Positions 44,601-56,600 of a stretch of 64,000 nt of DNA are shown piece by piece. The notes under the pieces were generated by a model. That model was not told where the DNA came from. It saw nothing but the letters and a program-made list of their open reading frames with translations, and searched no databases. Each line of letters begins with the position of its first letter. The stretch's first letter is position 1. The stretch is from Eublepharis macularius (lineage: Eukaryota; Chordata; Lepidosauria; Squamata; Eublepharidae). The stretch lies in assembly GCF_028583425.1 (NCBI RefSeq), contig NC_072801.1:17876001-17940000 (forward strand). The letters are read 5' to 3'. Made by a program: the position numbers and the translations under genes.

Positions 44601-47600
44601 TCAGCAACGATGAGGTCAAACAAGCACACAAACATTCAACAGAACAGCACACACACTTAACTTTCAAGAAAGCACAACATTCACCACTTAAGAGAGTATT
44701 TACTAGAACAGCCAAGATTCACATGTACGTCAGTTACCTGCTGAAGTCATTAAGGGGCTGAAGCGTACACAAGTGCCTTCATCTTCGAGTTCTACCACAT
44801 CAACTCCACTGGCTGGCACTAACTGAGCCAACTGCTCCCCTAGCTGAAAACAAAATACCAGACAAAGAGATTTTAAAATATTTGTAACTTCTATTCTGCT
44901 CTTCTTCGTTATTGGGCCCCAAACAGGTTATTATACTCTTCTCCCTTCCTCTTCCTACGTTGTGAGGCTGCAATGTGCTCAAAATTTACCCAGTGAGCTT
45001 CTATGACAGAGCTAGGATTTAAACCTGGTTGTCCCATGGTCCTAGGTTCAACATTCTAACCACTACACCGCACCAGATCTCAATGTTAAGGCCTACCCAC
45101 AGGTCATTTACTCTTTCAGCCCCAAGTCTACATATAGGCATGTGACGGACAGGCCCTGTTTGAGTGACAAGTCCTGAATAGAATGTTGAGAGAGAGTGAC
45201 AGGGAGGAGCAGTTAAGACCATTTAGAATGGGTAGTTGGGAGTTTTTTAGCAGTTAAGAGAGACTCTGGAAAAAAGAGAGTGGAGGGCTAGCAACCAGAG
45301 AAGGTAGATGTGTTTAGAGAGTTCTCTGAGGAGGACTAGTTAATGAGGTATCTGAAACGTTTAACCGTTTAAGGCTGTGCAGGAGGAAGATAAAATGTGC
45401 TTCAGTAAAGTTAATTTGTTCTGTTAGCCATCTGAGTCCGGTTTGATAATTCCTGCCTATCTTATACGCCCTGAGGAGAACCAGCTCTCAGCCTGTCAGA
45501 CTAAGTGGCAGAGTTTGAGGAGGTGCTGGTGCAACGAAGTGACCTACTAGTTCCAGTTTGTGTCTGTGAGAGCTCAGCAGGATTCCATTCTGTCCAGAGA
45601 GTGAACCCGCTTCCAGCCTGAGTTCTAGCCTCATGAGGAGAGGTCTACAACACACCTACTGAGCCGGAGTGTAAGTGGTCCCTATTTCTATTCCCTGTCA
45701 GAAGGGTCCCTCGACCAGTGAATACTTCACAATTGGTGACAGGAGCTGTGAGATCCCAAATCAGAACCGTCCTAAGCTAGCAGAATCATTCACAAGGGGT
45801 GGCATCGAAGGGGGTCAGCCAGATAAGGCTGGGGGATACGTCACAAGGCACGACACAAAATAAATTTAAATTAAGCCTTTTCTACAGGCTATTCCAGAGC
45901 TAATGGGGATTTTGGTAGCCACAAATCTGGCTGTGGACAACCATAAGTCTCTTGGTGCTGCTGCTGGGCAAGTTAAGCTGGAATCCACTTTAGCAAAAAA
46001 AAAAAACCTCGGCTCTTGCATGGAGTCACTTTGTTGCAGTTATCCCAATTTGGTAGCCACTTCCTGTCATATTCTTATTCAGAAGTGGCAAGAAAAAGAT
46101 TCTTGTCAGACTAAAAGATCTGACTCCTGGACCCTCTCAGATTTTGGATCACCCCATATCTGGTACTGCTGGAGAGGCACAAGGAGTGCTCATACCTACC
46201 CACTGATTGAAAGTATCACAAACGTATCTTTCATTGCCAATTATCATAGGACCCTGGCCAGCACGTAACAGTTGATCTGAATCCAAGAAAGAAAAAGGAT
46301 ACATTTTAGCTTAGGAAATTCATTTAACTAAGATTAAATTCTTTCTTCTTCCATTTTAGTCATTTAAAAGTGAATGTTTATACTGCTGTCAACAATACAA
46401 TGCAGTTCGGGCAGCGCAATCCTGAGGTCCCCTGGAAGCCGACTAGGAGTTGTGCTGGTGTATCCCAGACATATGCTGTCATAACCGGCACCCCACAATG
46501 GCACAGTGGCCTGGTGCCAATCAGCCCAAGTCCTCTGCCAGCAGCTGGCCATGGCAGCTGGGCACAGGTGTAACCGGGGGTGAAGGGGGGAACAAGTAAG
46601 TCCACTCCCTAAGCTGTTTCAGGCATGGGAACGCTCCCTACAACAGCAGAAAGTTACATCATGCAAAATGATGTCATAGCCCATAGGCACCCATTGTAGG
46701 GAAAAACTTGCCTCCCCCCATGTCTGGCCCCACCCAGGCACCCCAGCAGAACACAGGATACAGACTACCATGGCAACCAATCTGCTCATGGCCCCGTGAT
46801 AGCTGCACCCTCTCCTCAGCAGCCAGTTAGTCTCTTGCTCACCCAATATAACCTCCAGCTGGGGCACCCATGAACCCAGGTAAGTGGGATACAGCTGGAG
46901 GCTCAGCCTTAGAGCCCTCTACCATGGGGAGCGCAAGGCGGGAGGGAACGCACATGATGGTGGAGCAAGAATACACTGGGGAAACTTTGCAAAAAACAGG
47001 GTGCACCTTCCACTCACACATGGGAGGACAGCTAAGTTGAGAATAGCTAAAAACCACCCCCCAAGCTGCCTTACGGGTTACCCAGCTCCTAAGTCCTGGC
47101 TTGGGGAGGGGCGAGGCCGCACTGACAGGTAAGGAGTTGAGCAGCTGACTGCCCTGGCTTGCTCGTTCATACTGGTCTACCCTCTCCCCTCACCAGCACC
47201 TCCCCCCCGACACTGGCCTCTGTGGTTGATGCTTGCTGGCGGGGGGTGGGGGCAGCCCATGACTGCTAAATAGGCAGTTGCCCAGAAAGCTGAGCTTGAT
47301 GCAACTGTTTTTGGGGGGAGGGCTCCGAGCAGCCCATGCCAGGGCTCCGTTCAGACCACATGGCTGCCCCCCCCCCAGCAGAGAAGAGAGTACAGTCGTG
47401 AGCTGGGGTGACTGGTTACTCACTCTGGCAACTCCCCTGCAATGGTGTGCACACAACCCCTTGACTGTCTCCTTCACAGGATCAGAGCTCCAACCAGCCA
47501 CTGGAGCAGAACGCCAGATGCAGACGAGGAGCACTTTCCAGCCTGAGGGGCATCCATCATTTGGTTGCTGGCAGTACCTATGATGGAGCCCCTGCTGCTG

Positions 47601-50600
47601 CCCTCGGCCATGGAAACCCTCCCAGGATGAGGCAGATCTGGCCATGGCTTGCATGAGGCCCAGCCCCTCACACACGTATGTTTCCCTTTCAGGCAGGACA
47701 TGGCCTGTCAGGGAGGCCAAGGAGCATGGCTGTTCCAGCCCCTGATGAACCTCCTTGGGTGCCATCCGAGCCCAGCCCATGGAGCCATTCCACAGGCAGC
47801 CCATGACTGAACCCCCCTCCTGGGAAGGCAGCATGAGGATGGCTCTTGTGCCTCCAACTGCTGAGCAAACAGGCGCAGCTCCTGTCCTGGCCAAGGGAAG
47901 TTGGCCAGACATCCTCTTCACGTTTGACATTTCAGTAAAGACTGTGCCGAACAACTACTCCCTCCCTCCTGTTTGCTCGCCCATGGCTGACAAGAGCTCC
48001 TCCTTCCTAGAGCAGCCCCACAGCATATCCCCAGGAATGGTCCCTGGATATGGGCTGCCAGGGAAGTGACGGCCCCAAGGAGCCACGAGGCATCTCTGCC
48101 CCAATGGGTGGCTCGGCCCCTGAACGGGGCGGGAATCTGTCAATTCCGTGGTTGCTGCCACTGCACTCTGGCTCCATCCTGTCTGGCCCCTTCCTCACTC
48201 AGCATCATTGCAAACAGGGTGAGATGTGGAGTCTTTCCATGTTTGGGAGTGGAAGGGCTGTCAACCCTCTGCACTTCTGGGGCCTGACACACCAGGCGGA
48301 TGGCCATTGTACTGAGGGAGCGGGGATGATCTGGGTGGGGAGGCCAGTCCCTGTCCTGCTCGCACATGCGGACTGAGGGGGGGGGGGATCCTCTATCCCT
48401 GGAGGATCCTCAGAAGGGGCAGCCACTGTGGGGTTCTTTTCCTCACCAGTGAAAGTGAAGGTCTGGACATGTGGCTGCCTGCCATTCCCGCAGTCCAACT
48501 GAGACCATTAACCTAGAGACTACTGAAGAAAAAGAAGTGGTGGAGGCCCCGCTTGGATCAGTGCTTCCACGTGGAACACCAGGAAGACTGGAGCATGCAT
48601 GTGGTGATGCAAGCACACACCAGCTCTCTTGCAGTACTCGCCAGGTTAACAGTCCCAATTGGCCCGGCCCAGGAAGCTCGAGGGCTGTCTGGGCTGGATA
48701 AGCCTCCCACTCCCAGTCTCCCCACCCACCATCTCTGGAGGTCCTTTTGGTCGTGGCGAGCAGCGTGTTCACCGTTGACATGGGGAGGTTGACCAGCAGC
48801 TGCTGGAGCAAGATCCCCATGAGTACCTCCCCAGCAGGGCACGTTAGAGAGTAGTTTTTGCCAGGATGTCCCCCTCATCTGCACAGAGAGATCCTTTGCG
48901 GCAACAGGGGGGTCAGGGGTGGAGAGCGAGCCACCCTTTCACATCTGTGTGTGTGGTTGTGTTGGGAAGGCCAGTCCTGTCCAGTGGGATGTGCAATGCT
49001 GGCATGGAAGGGCGTTGCAAGGCCGTGGACAGGGAAATGGCCCCCACTTGTGCAGGGAGGGTCCGGCAACTTGGTGCCCCATCATGCAGCTCATTACCCT
49101 CAGCAGTGCCCAGGGGGCTGTGGTCCCATAACCAGCCCCATCAGTGATGGGGGCTGTCCCTGTAGCACCAGGGCTCCCCGCCCCCAGGTAGCTTAAACCC
49201 AGCCAGATGTCTTGATGCAGGTGCTGTGTCCACGGGGGCTTGTGGTCCCCGGCTGCCTGCTCTTCTGTGAGAGGTGGTGGTGGCGGTATCGACAAGCCGC
49301 AGGGATCACAGCCCGTGCATTGGCTGCACCTTTGCTTGCCACTCATGGCCATTGGGGGAAGCTGGCGGGGTTGTCAGGGGAAGGGTGGGTTGCACATGCC
49401 CACCTGGGGCCTTGTCGTGCCTTGCCAGGCTCAACTGCTGGTGTAGCTCTCTTGCGAAGCTCCTTAGGGAGCGGACAAGCAGTGCTGCAGATACACAGGC
49501 ACGGGGTCCCTGGTGGCACTGCGAGCCTCAAGGTTGTCGCTTCTACCACTTTCTACTTATATACAGAACGGAGAAAAGAATCAGGGGTAAAATATGCACA
49601 ACCAAGAGACGTGGGCAATTTGGGTCTTTTAAATAGCTCTTGAATCAGTAGTGAAGCTGGCAACAGACTGCAATACAAAACTATTCATTATTTCAAAGCA
49701 AAACTGATGAAACACACAATCAAACTGCAAAGAAAATCATAATATGGTAAAGGCATTTAAGATTCTATCTTTAGCCGCAAGTTTACATACCTAAATGTGG
49801 AAGTTCAGGGGAAAATCGGAATACCACGACTGGAGAGCTAAGTTCATCTTCAACCTTGGATATGCAATTAGAGAAGAGAAAGGGGGGGGGGATGAATCTG
49901 TTATAAGAACTCTGCAAATACTTCTTGATTTCTGATACATAAAACCAACTTCTAAGTGTGCTGGCGAATGGTCAAATTACAATTTATACACTATTCCTGT
50001 ATGAGATAGATACTTGCCACAGTAATGACAGACGATATCATCCAGAAATGTTCATGTTAGGGAAGCCAGGTTCCTTGAGGCTCAAGCTAGGGGATAGGGG
50101 CTGGGTTGCAGGGGGAGTACAAAGACATCAAAAAGGCAAACTTACTGATGTTTTAATAAAATCTTGGTTCTTCAGGTTTTCCAACAGTCGCTGACTCTAA
50201 AAGGAAAGAGAAAAATAAGAGTAGAAGGGGAAAAGCCCTGATATCAATGATATAAAGGAAATTTAGGAACTGAACAAACTAGAATCAAACGGTGTGCAAC
50301 TAGCATACGCCTCACCATCCTTGATATATAGTTCCATTTAGGACTTGCGTTGCTTAATTTAGTTTTTCCTTTTTACTGGCAGTCTTAAATTGTGGTTTTA
50401 AATTCTGGGTTTGCACATATTTTTATGATTGTTGTTTTTAAACACTAATCTACCTTGAATGCCCTAAAGCAGAAAGGCAGCTAATAAATATTTTAAGTAA
50501 ATAAAGTAAAAAAGTAAAGTAAATAAATAAAAATAAAATACATGTGAGCAGACTTGGACCTGGGCTCCTTTAAGACTAACCAACTTTACTGTAGCATAAC

Positions 50601-53600
50601 CTTTCGAGAATCACAGTTCTCTTCGTCAGATGCGTGGAGGTTAAGAAGAAACTGGTCAGATATATAGGTGGAGAGAGGAGGGCGGAGTAGATGCAATCAG
50701 TAGCTTCTGATAATGGGGTCAGTTGCTTCTGATAATGAGATAACCATTCATAGTCTCTATTCAATCCAAACCTGACTGAATCAAATTTACATATGAATTC
50801 CAACTGAACGGATGCCCTTTGTCAAGTCACGCACTACCTTTCTGGCATATTTCTTCACATATATAAAATGGCAACAACAGCGATAAGCCCATGAGGTTGT
50901 TGCGAGAACAAAAAACTAAAACTACTTAGCACTTTAGAGAGAGAGAGAGAGAAAAGTTTGCATCGTCAAATGTTAAACGGTAGCGTGAGTTTTGATGTAA
51001 AAGTACTTTAAGTAATGGTAGAGGTCGGAACACCATCAAACCGCTTCTCTCTGCCTACCCCTCATCTGCTGCAACAGGCCATTCCAATCTTCTCCCAGTG
51101 CTTGGAAGCTGCTATGGCAACGCCCTGTAAGAACTCTCCAAATGGCCTTTGCTGGGAAACAGGCAATTAAAAGGCAGCAACAATGGAGATTTCTAAGTAT
51201 CGACTGAGTAATTAAAGGAAGAGCATGCCCCGGCCTTCCTGTCCTAGTGGCTCTTTCAGCAGCATTTGCCAAGTCCTGCCAAACAACTTGACCTGTTTGG
51301 ATCTATTGGCTTGGGTCAAGTACTATATAAATAGTGGTATCTTGTGGCCTTTAAAAACATTCACTTGAGGCCAGTTCACATGGCCAGCATCCACCTCGGC
51401 CCCCTGCTATCTTAGGATCTGCGTGTAAACCAGAGCCATGAGCAACTGCCATGATGGAGCATGGTACGAAGCATTCTCCTACCCTGTGGCTTCAGTTGTG
51501 TGTATTCTGAGCGATTTAACTTCTGGAACTCATTGTCATGAGATGCAGCAGCCCACTTTTAGATGAAACAAATTAATGCAAGATGGGTCTACTGATGGCA
51601 ATAGGGATGGGGTCGGGGGGGGACGGGACGGCTGGCCTTCACGCCTTGACCGTGGGGCTTCTCAGGAGCATTTGGCTGGCAATGAAGTATAGGGGAACCC
51701 CACCCATCAGGAAACTGATAACTGGCCAGCAGAGAGAGAGAGAGATGAAAAACACAAAAAAATGCCCAACTCCTTACCAACTGAGATGCGTGTTTTATTC
51801 TTTCGACAATCCCATCATGTCCAAGGTATTGCAAAGAGAGCCACAGGGGCAGGGCACGAAGCTTCTCCACTGCCTGACTAGAGGTCAGACCTGCGGCTAA
51901 GGACTGGAAGCAAAATAAATAAATAAGTAAGTAAATAAATAATAACTAGTGATTACTTTTTATTTTAAAGTTTCATACCTTGCTTTTTGTTTGAATGAGC
52001 TCAAATTGATGAAAGTCATACAAAATGAAGATACCAAACCATTCAGACAACTATGGTCGAGCTGAATATATATTTTTTTTGTTTAAAACATTTGTTAGCC
52101 ACCTTTCTACCTTATAGAACCCAGGGCAGCTTATAACAGACATAAAAATACATAAAAACCTTAATTTAAAGTCACTACCTAGCTTGAGAAAACAAAACAG
52201 CACCAAAAAGCAAGAATCACCAGGCAAGCTTGTTCCATGGTTGGGGAGCTAAAGCAAAAGAGACCCTGTCCCCGACAGCTCCTTCCCTCCCATTTAAAGC
52301 ACACTTACAATATACAGTTTGTCTTTGTTATGCTGCCTTCTTCCAAAAACTGATTTGAAAATTGAGGGGGCAAAAAAGCCCACCACATACCAACAGATTA
52401 AAAGCTCAAACACTGCTTCCAACATCAGGTCTTTCATATTGACCACTAAAACCTATCTAAATAAAGGCTTCTGGCACTAGATTTTCTAGAAAACACAAAT
52501 TTCTTTAAAATTCTAGATTCTGATTGTGTAGAAAAGGGGAGCAAAGCTAAGCAGGCTATTCTGTAAAGCCATTTCTATTGTCTAGGAGATCAGACCTCAA
52601 ATCTCTCCTCTTGGTCAGGAGATACAGTATAAACACAGCAAGCTCCCTTGTAAGCCAGCACTTACACATCCATGTTAGCATTGGGAGTAGAGACAGGCAA
52701 ACTCTCTTTGGATCATTTCAAAATTTACTAGCGTCCGTAACTCTCAAGGCCCCCTGAAAAAGCTCCCCTTGTTTCCCTGACAGTTCTTTCTGAAATCCTG
52801 ACAGTGGCACACATGTGATGAGTCTTCACAATATTACCCTTGTTTTCAACAGCTCCTCCAAATTTTATCCCTAGCTGGACACACCAAGCTGCCCCCGTTA
52901 TGTATTGGGTTGAACTAGGGCTTAGCCAGGCCTCCAATGTATTCTGATTCACCTTCCCCAGCCTATTTGTAGGACTTTGCGAACAACAGGGTGTTCTAAG
53001 CTAAGGGGAAAGGGGTGTTGTGTATTGGGCTGAGTTAGGCCAGACAAGGCCTCTAAGGTAATTGCTATATTGAATGTATTACTGTCACTCACTAAGCTTC
53101 AGGTTATGCCAGGGTTCCAAATGCCTGCAATCTCATTGGTTATTCTATCTGCACACTCATTGGTTACTTTCGGAAGGCAGCAGCCAATCGGTCCTTGCAA
53201 ATAAAGACCAATCAGTGGCCTGCCTATCTTATACTTTGTATAAAGTTAATGCAAATGATGGTATTGTAAAGTACAAGGTCTTATTGGTTGATAGCTATTC
53301 TTGGGGCGGGGTTTCTCTATATATATTGAGGGCTTCTGTTCAGCCTGTTGTTGTTGTAGGTTGAGTAGTGTCTGCTGTTGTCTGTTCTGGTTCACAAATA
53401 AAGAGCATTGGCTTGGCTGAATTCACTCTGGGCTGAAATCACTCTGAGCTGCCATCATTCCGAGCTCCAGGCTCAGTACACAACACCCCCACACCACACA
53501 GCACCATACGAGCCCCACAGCATCAGACACCCACACAAACCTGTCCTATACTGAACCAGACCCTGGGGCCATCAAGGTCAGTATTGTACACTCAGACTGC

Positions 53601-56600
53601 CAGCGGCTCTCCGGGGTCTCGAGATCTTTTGCATCAACTGGAGATGCTGGTGATTGAACCTGGAACCTTCTGCATGCAAAGCGAAGGCTCTTCCAGTGAG
53701 CCACAGCCCCTCCTAAAGCCGCATCTACCTATTCAGACAGACCAGCTTACCAAAGAGGGATCCTCATGTCTGTAGAGAGTCACGGCCGGCACTGCTGGGA
53801 GGCCTAACCAAGGCCCCAGAGTCAAGGTCATGCTGTTGCATTTGGTTGCTGCCTAAAGAAAGCAAGGAACACTTGTGTGTTTTTTTTTAAAAATACAACT
53901 CTAAATAAAAACAATCTAGAAAGTAAGATCCTAAAAATGAGAGATGAGCCTCCCATAAGGAGAGAAAATGCAAACATCTGTCATAAAAAGGGTAAATAAA
54001 AACAGACAACCAAAGTTGTCTTTTGAGTTTTATATTTGTTTCAGAATTCATTCTATGTTTTCCGTACACTGTACTGCTAAATCCCATGAGTGTTATTCAG
54101 ATTTTCTTTTCAAAACATGAAAGTTAATTTCATCATGATATATAATTCTTTAAAATGTTCCATCCACTCCTTACTCGGTTACTGTTGTATACAAATGATT
54201 CCGTTACTCCTTCTGTGACAAAATATATAGGGGCAATAATTAAATATCAGAGAAATGATATTAAGTAAGGTTCTTCCCATTTTAATTTCTGCTTAAGGCG
54301 ATGAGCAGCACTAGACAGACAGAGTCAACCTGCCTTTATAAAGTAATAAGAGAAAAATAATTTTAAAAAGCCCCCCACAACTTACCAGTACAGATGAAGA
54401 GACGTAACCCAAGGCCAAAGTGGCCAAATTCACCCTGTGGGAAGAACAAATGTAAAAACATCTTCAGCACAGATTAAATATGAACAGTTTTCCTTCTAGT
54501 AGAGGGTAACATTTTGCTTTAGACTTCATGTTGAATATTTTAAGGCTCTACATTAGGGAAGGATTTTTTTGGGATGTGCTCATGTGTATTTTTATTGTGT
54601 ATATTCTGGAAACTTTTATTTTATTCTAGAAGTCCAGATTTAGGGGTGAGTGGGGGAGGGTTCAGTTGCCTGTAACGCAGGAGAAAGGACAAGACAATCC
54701 ACTGCACAGCATCTGCTCCACTGATCAGAGTATCACTCTCTGGCATTCTAAAGCTGCCCACCCACCCCAAACAGGGGGGGAAAGTCACACAAGCTCTTGT
54801 TCTTTGGTACCATCTGTGACCCCCACAGCATGGCTGAACGGCTGCAATTCGGCACACCCACGTTATTTACTGTTGTGGATGAGCTAGCATATCTAGTTAT
54901 TTAGCTTAACCAGAAACAAAAAACAAGTCTAACAATGACAATTGAGACTAACAAAATTTGTGATAGGGTATGAGCTTCCGTGAGCCACAGCTCACTTCTT
55001 CAGATACAGCTAGAATGTGAGTCCATCTGTCCTTATATCTTGGAGAGCGAAGTGATTACAAAAGCCGAATGATAACAGCAGGTGAATGACAATGGCAGGC
55101 GTGATTGAATAGGGTGGGGTATGTGGAGTGTGGAGAAATTAGCATTGGTAATGAGACAAGAAGCCAAGGTCTTGATTCAGTCCAGGCGGATGCATCATCT
55201 TGAGCTTCATTATCAGTTGCAATTCAGCAGTCTCTCTTTCTAATCTCCCTTTGAAATTCCTCTGCAGGAGAAGTGCTACTTTTAGGTTAGCAACGGAATG
55301 TCCTGGAATGTTAAAACGTTCCCCCACTGGTTTTTGAATGTTATGGTTCTTGATGTCAGACTTATGTCTATTAATTCTTTGTTGAAGGGATTGGCCAGTT
55401 TGCCCAATGTAGAGTGGAGGGGCATTGCGGACACGTGATGGCATAAATCAGATTGGAGGATGAGCAGAAGTATGAACCCGAGATGGTATGGCTGATGTTG
55501 TTGGGTCCACTGATGATGTTGCTCGGATTGATATGAGAGCAAAGTTGGCATCTTGGTTTGTTGCAGGCCTTGGTACCAGAGTCCATGTTAGTGTTAAGTA
55601 ATTTATCATTGTGGGTGAATAGTTGTTTCAGGTTAGCAAGCTGCCTGTAAGCAAGAAAAGGTCAGCCCCCCAGTGCCTGTGTGAAGAAAGTGTCACAATC
55701 CAGCATAGGTTGTAGGTCATTATGCATTGGACTGGCTTGAGCTCATACCATACCACTAATTTTGTTAGTCTCAGAGGTGCTACCGGACTCTTGCTCTTTT
55801 CCACTGCTACAGACAGACTAACACGGCTACCCATCTTGATCCAATGACAATAGAGTTATACCCTTCGACATGGAGCCACATGCCGTGCTGCTCACAGAGT
55901 TCTTTCAAACGCCCAAGCTTGTCCGTATGCCCTGCTCCTGGGGTACCTGTAATGAAAGGGGAGAGAAGAGAGAATAAATAAATCAGCCTAAAAATACTGG
56001 TCATTAATAGCTGCAACAACTGAAAACAAAGTTCTGCTCAGCTTCTTAACTGTTTTGTAAAGAGAGGGGGAAACAGTTAAGAAGTTGAGCTGCATCACAA
56101 ACCTGGTATGGAAAAATCCCTATCTCAGAGGAAGAGTTTAACCTTAGATGTAATAGTAGAGTCCCCAACCTATTCTAGTCTCCATATTCAACCTCGCTCT
56201 CCTATCTACATGGATCTCCTGAGCGTAGGTCAAACTGTCCCACCCACTGACTTCTCTCCTACTCATAGGTGGTAATGGTGGGGAGATAATAAAAGAGGCC
56301 TCCTCTCCCTACCCAGCCACTGCAACTCTTCCATCTCTCAGGCCGCCACGCAACCATATATGGATGTATTACTAGAACATACGGTATGCACATAAAATAC
56401 TACCCTGCAAGTTGAGTCAACTGTGCTGGATTTCCTGCATTTTAACCCGGAAAACTGACTATGCTGGTGAGGATTGTGCATGTGAATGCTCCACCTGGAC
56501 ATCACTCCCACAGGCTGCTGTCCTCATCACATCCACAGATGGATGTGCCCACTGGGTTGGGTAGGAAAGGGGAATCTTGCACACTGAAAGCTGGTGTGGT

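Noticed and set aside
47190-47954. 254-aa minus-strand open frame as a gene
   Set aside because: It lies in a high-GC block where several frames are open on both strands. It has no recognisable domain and no splice context.
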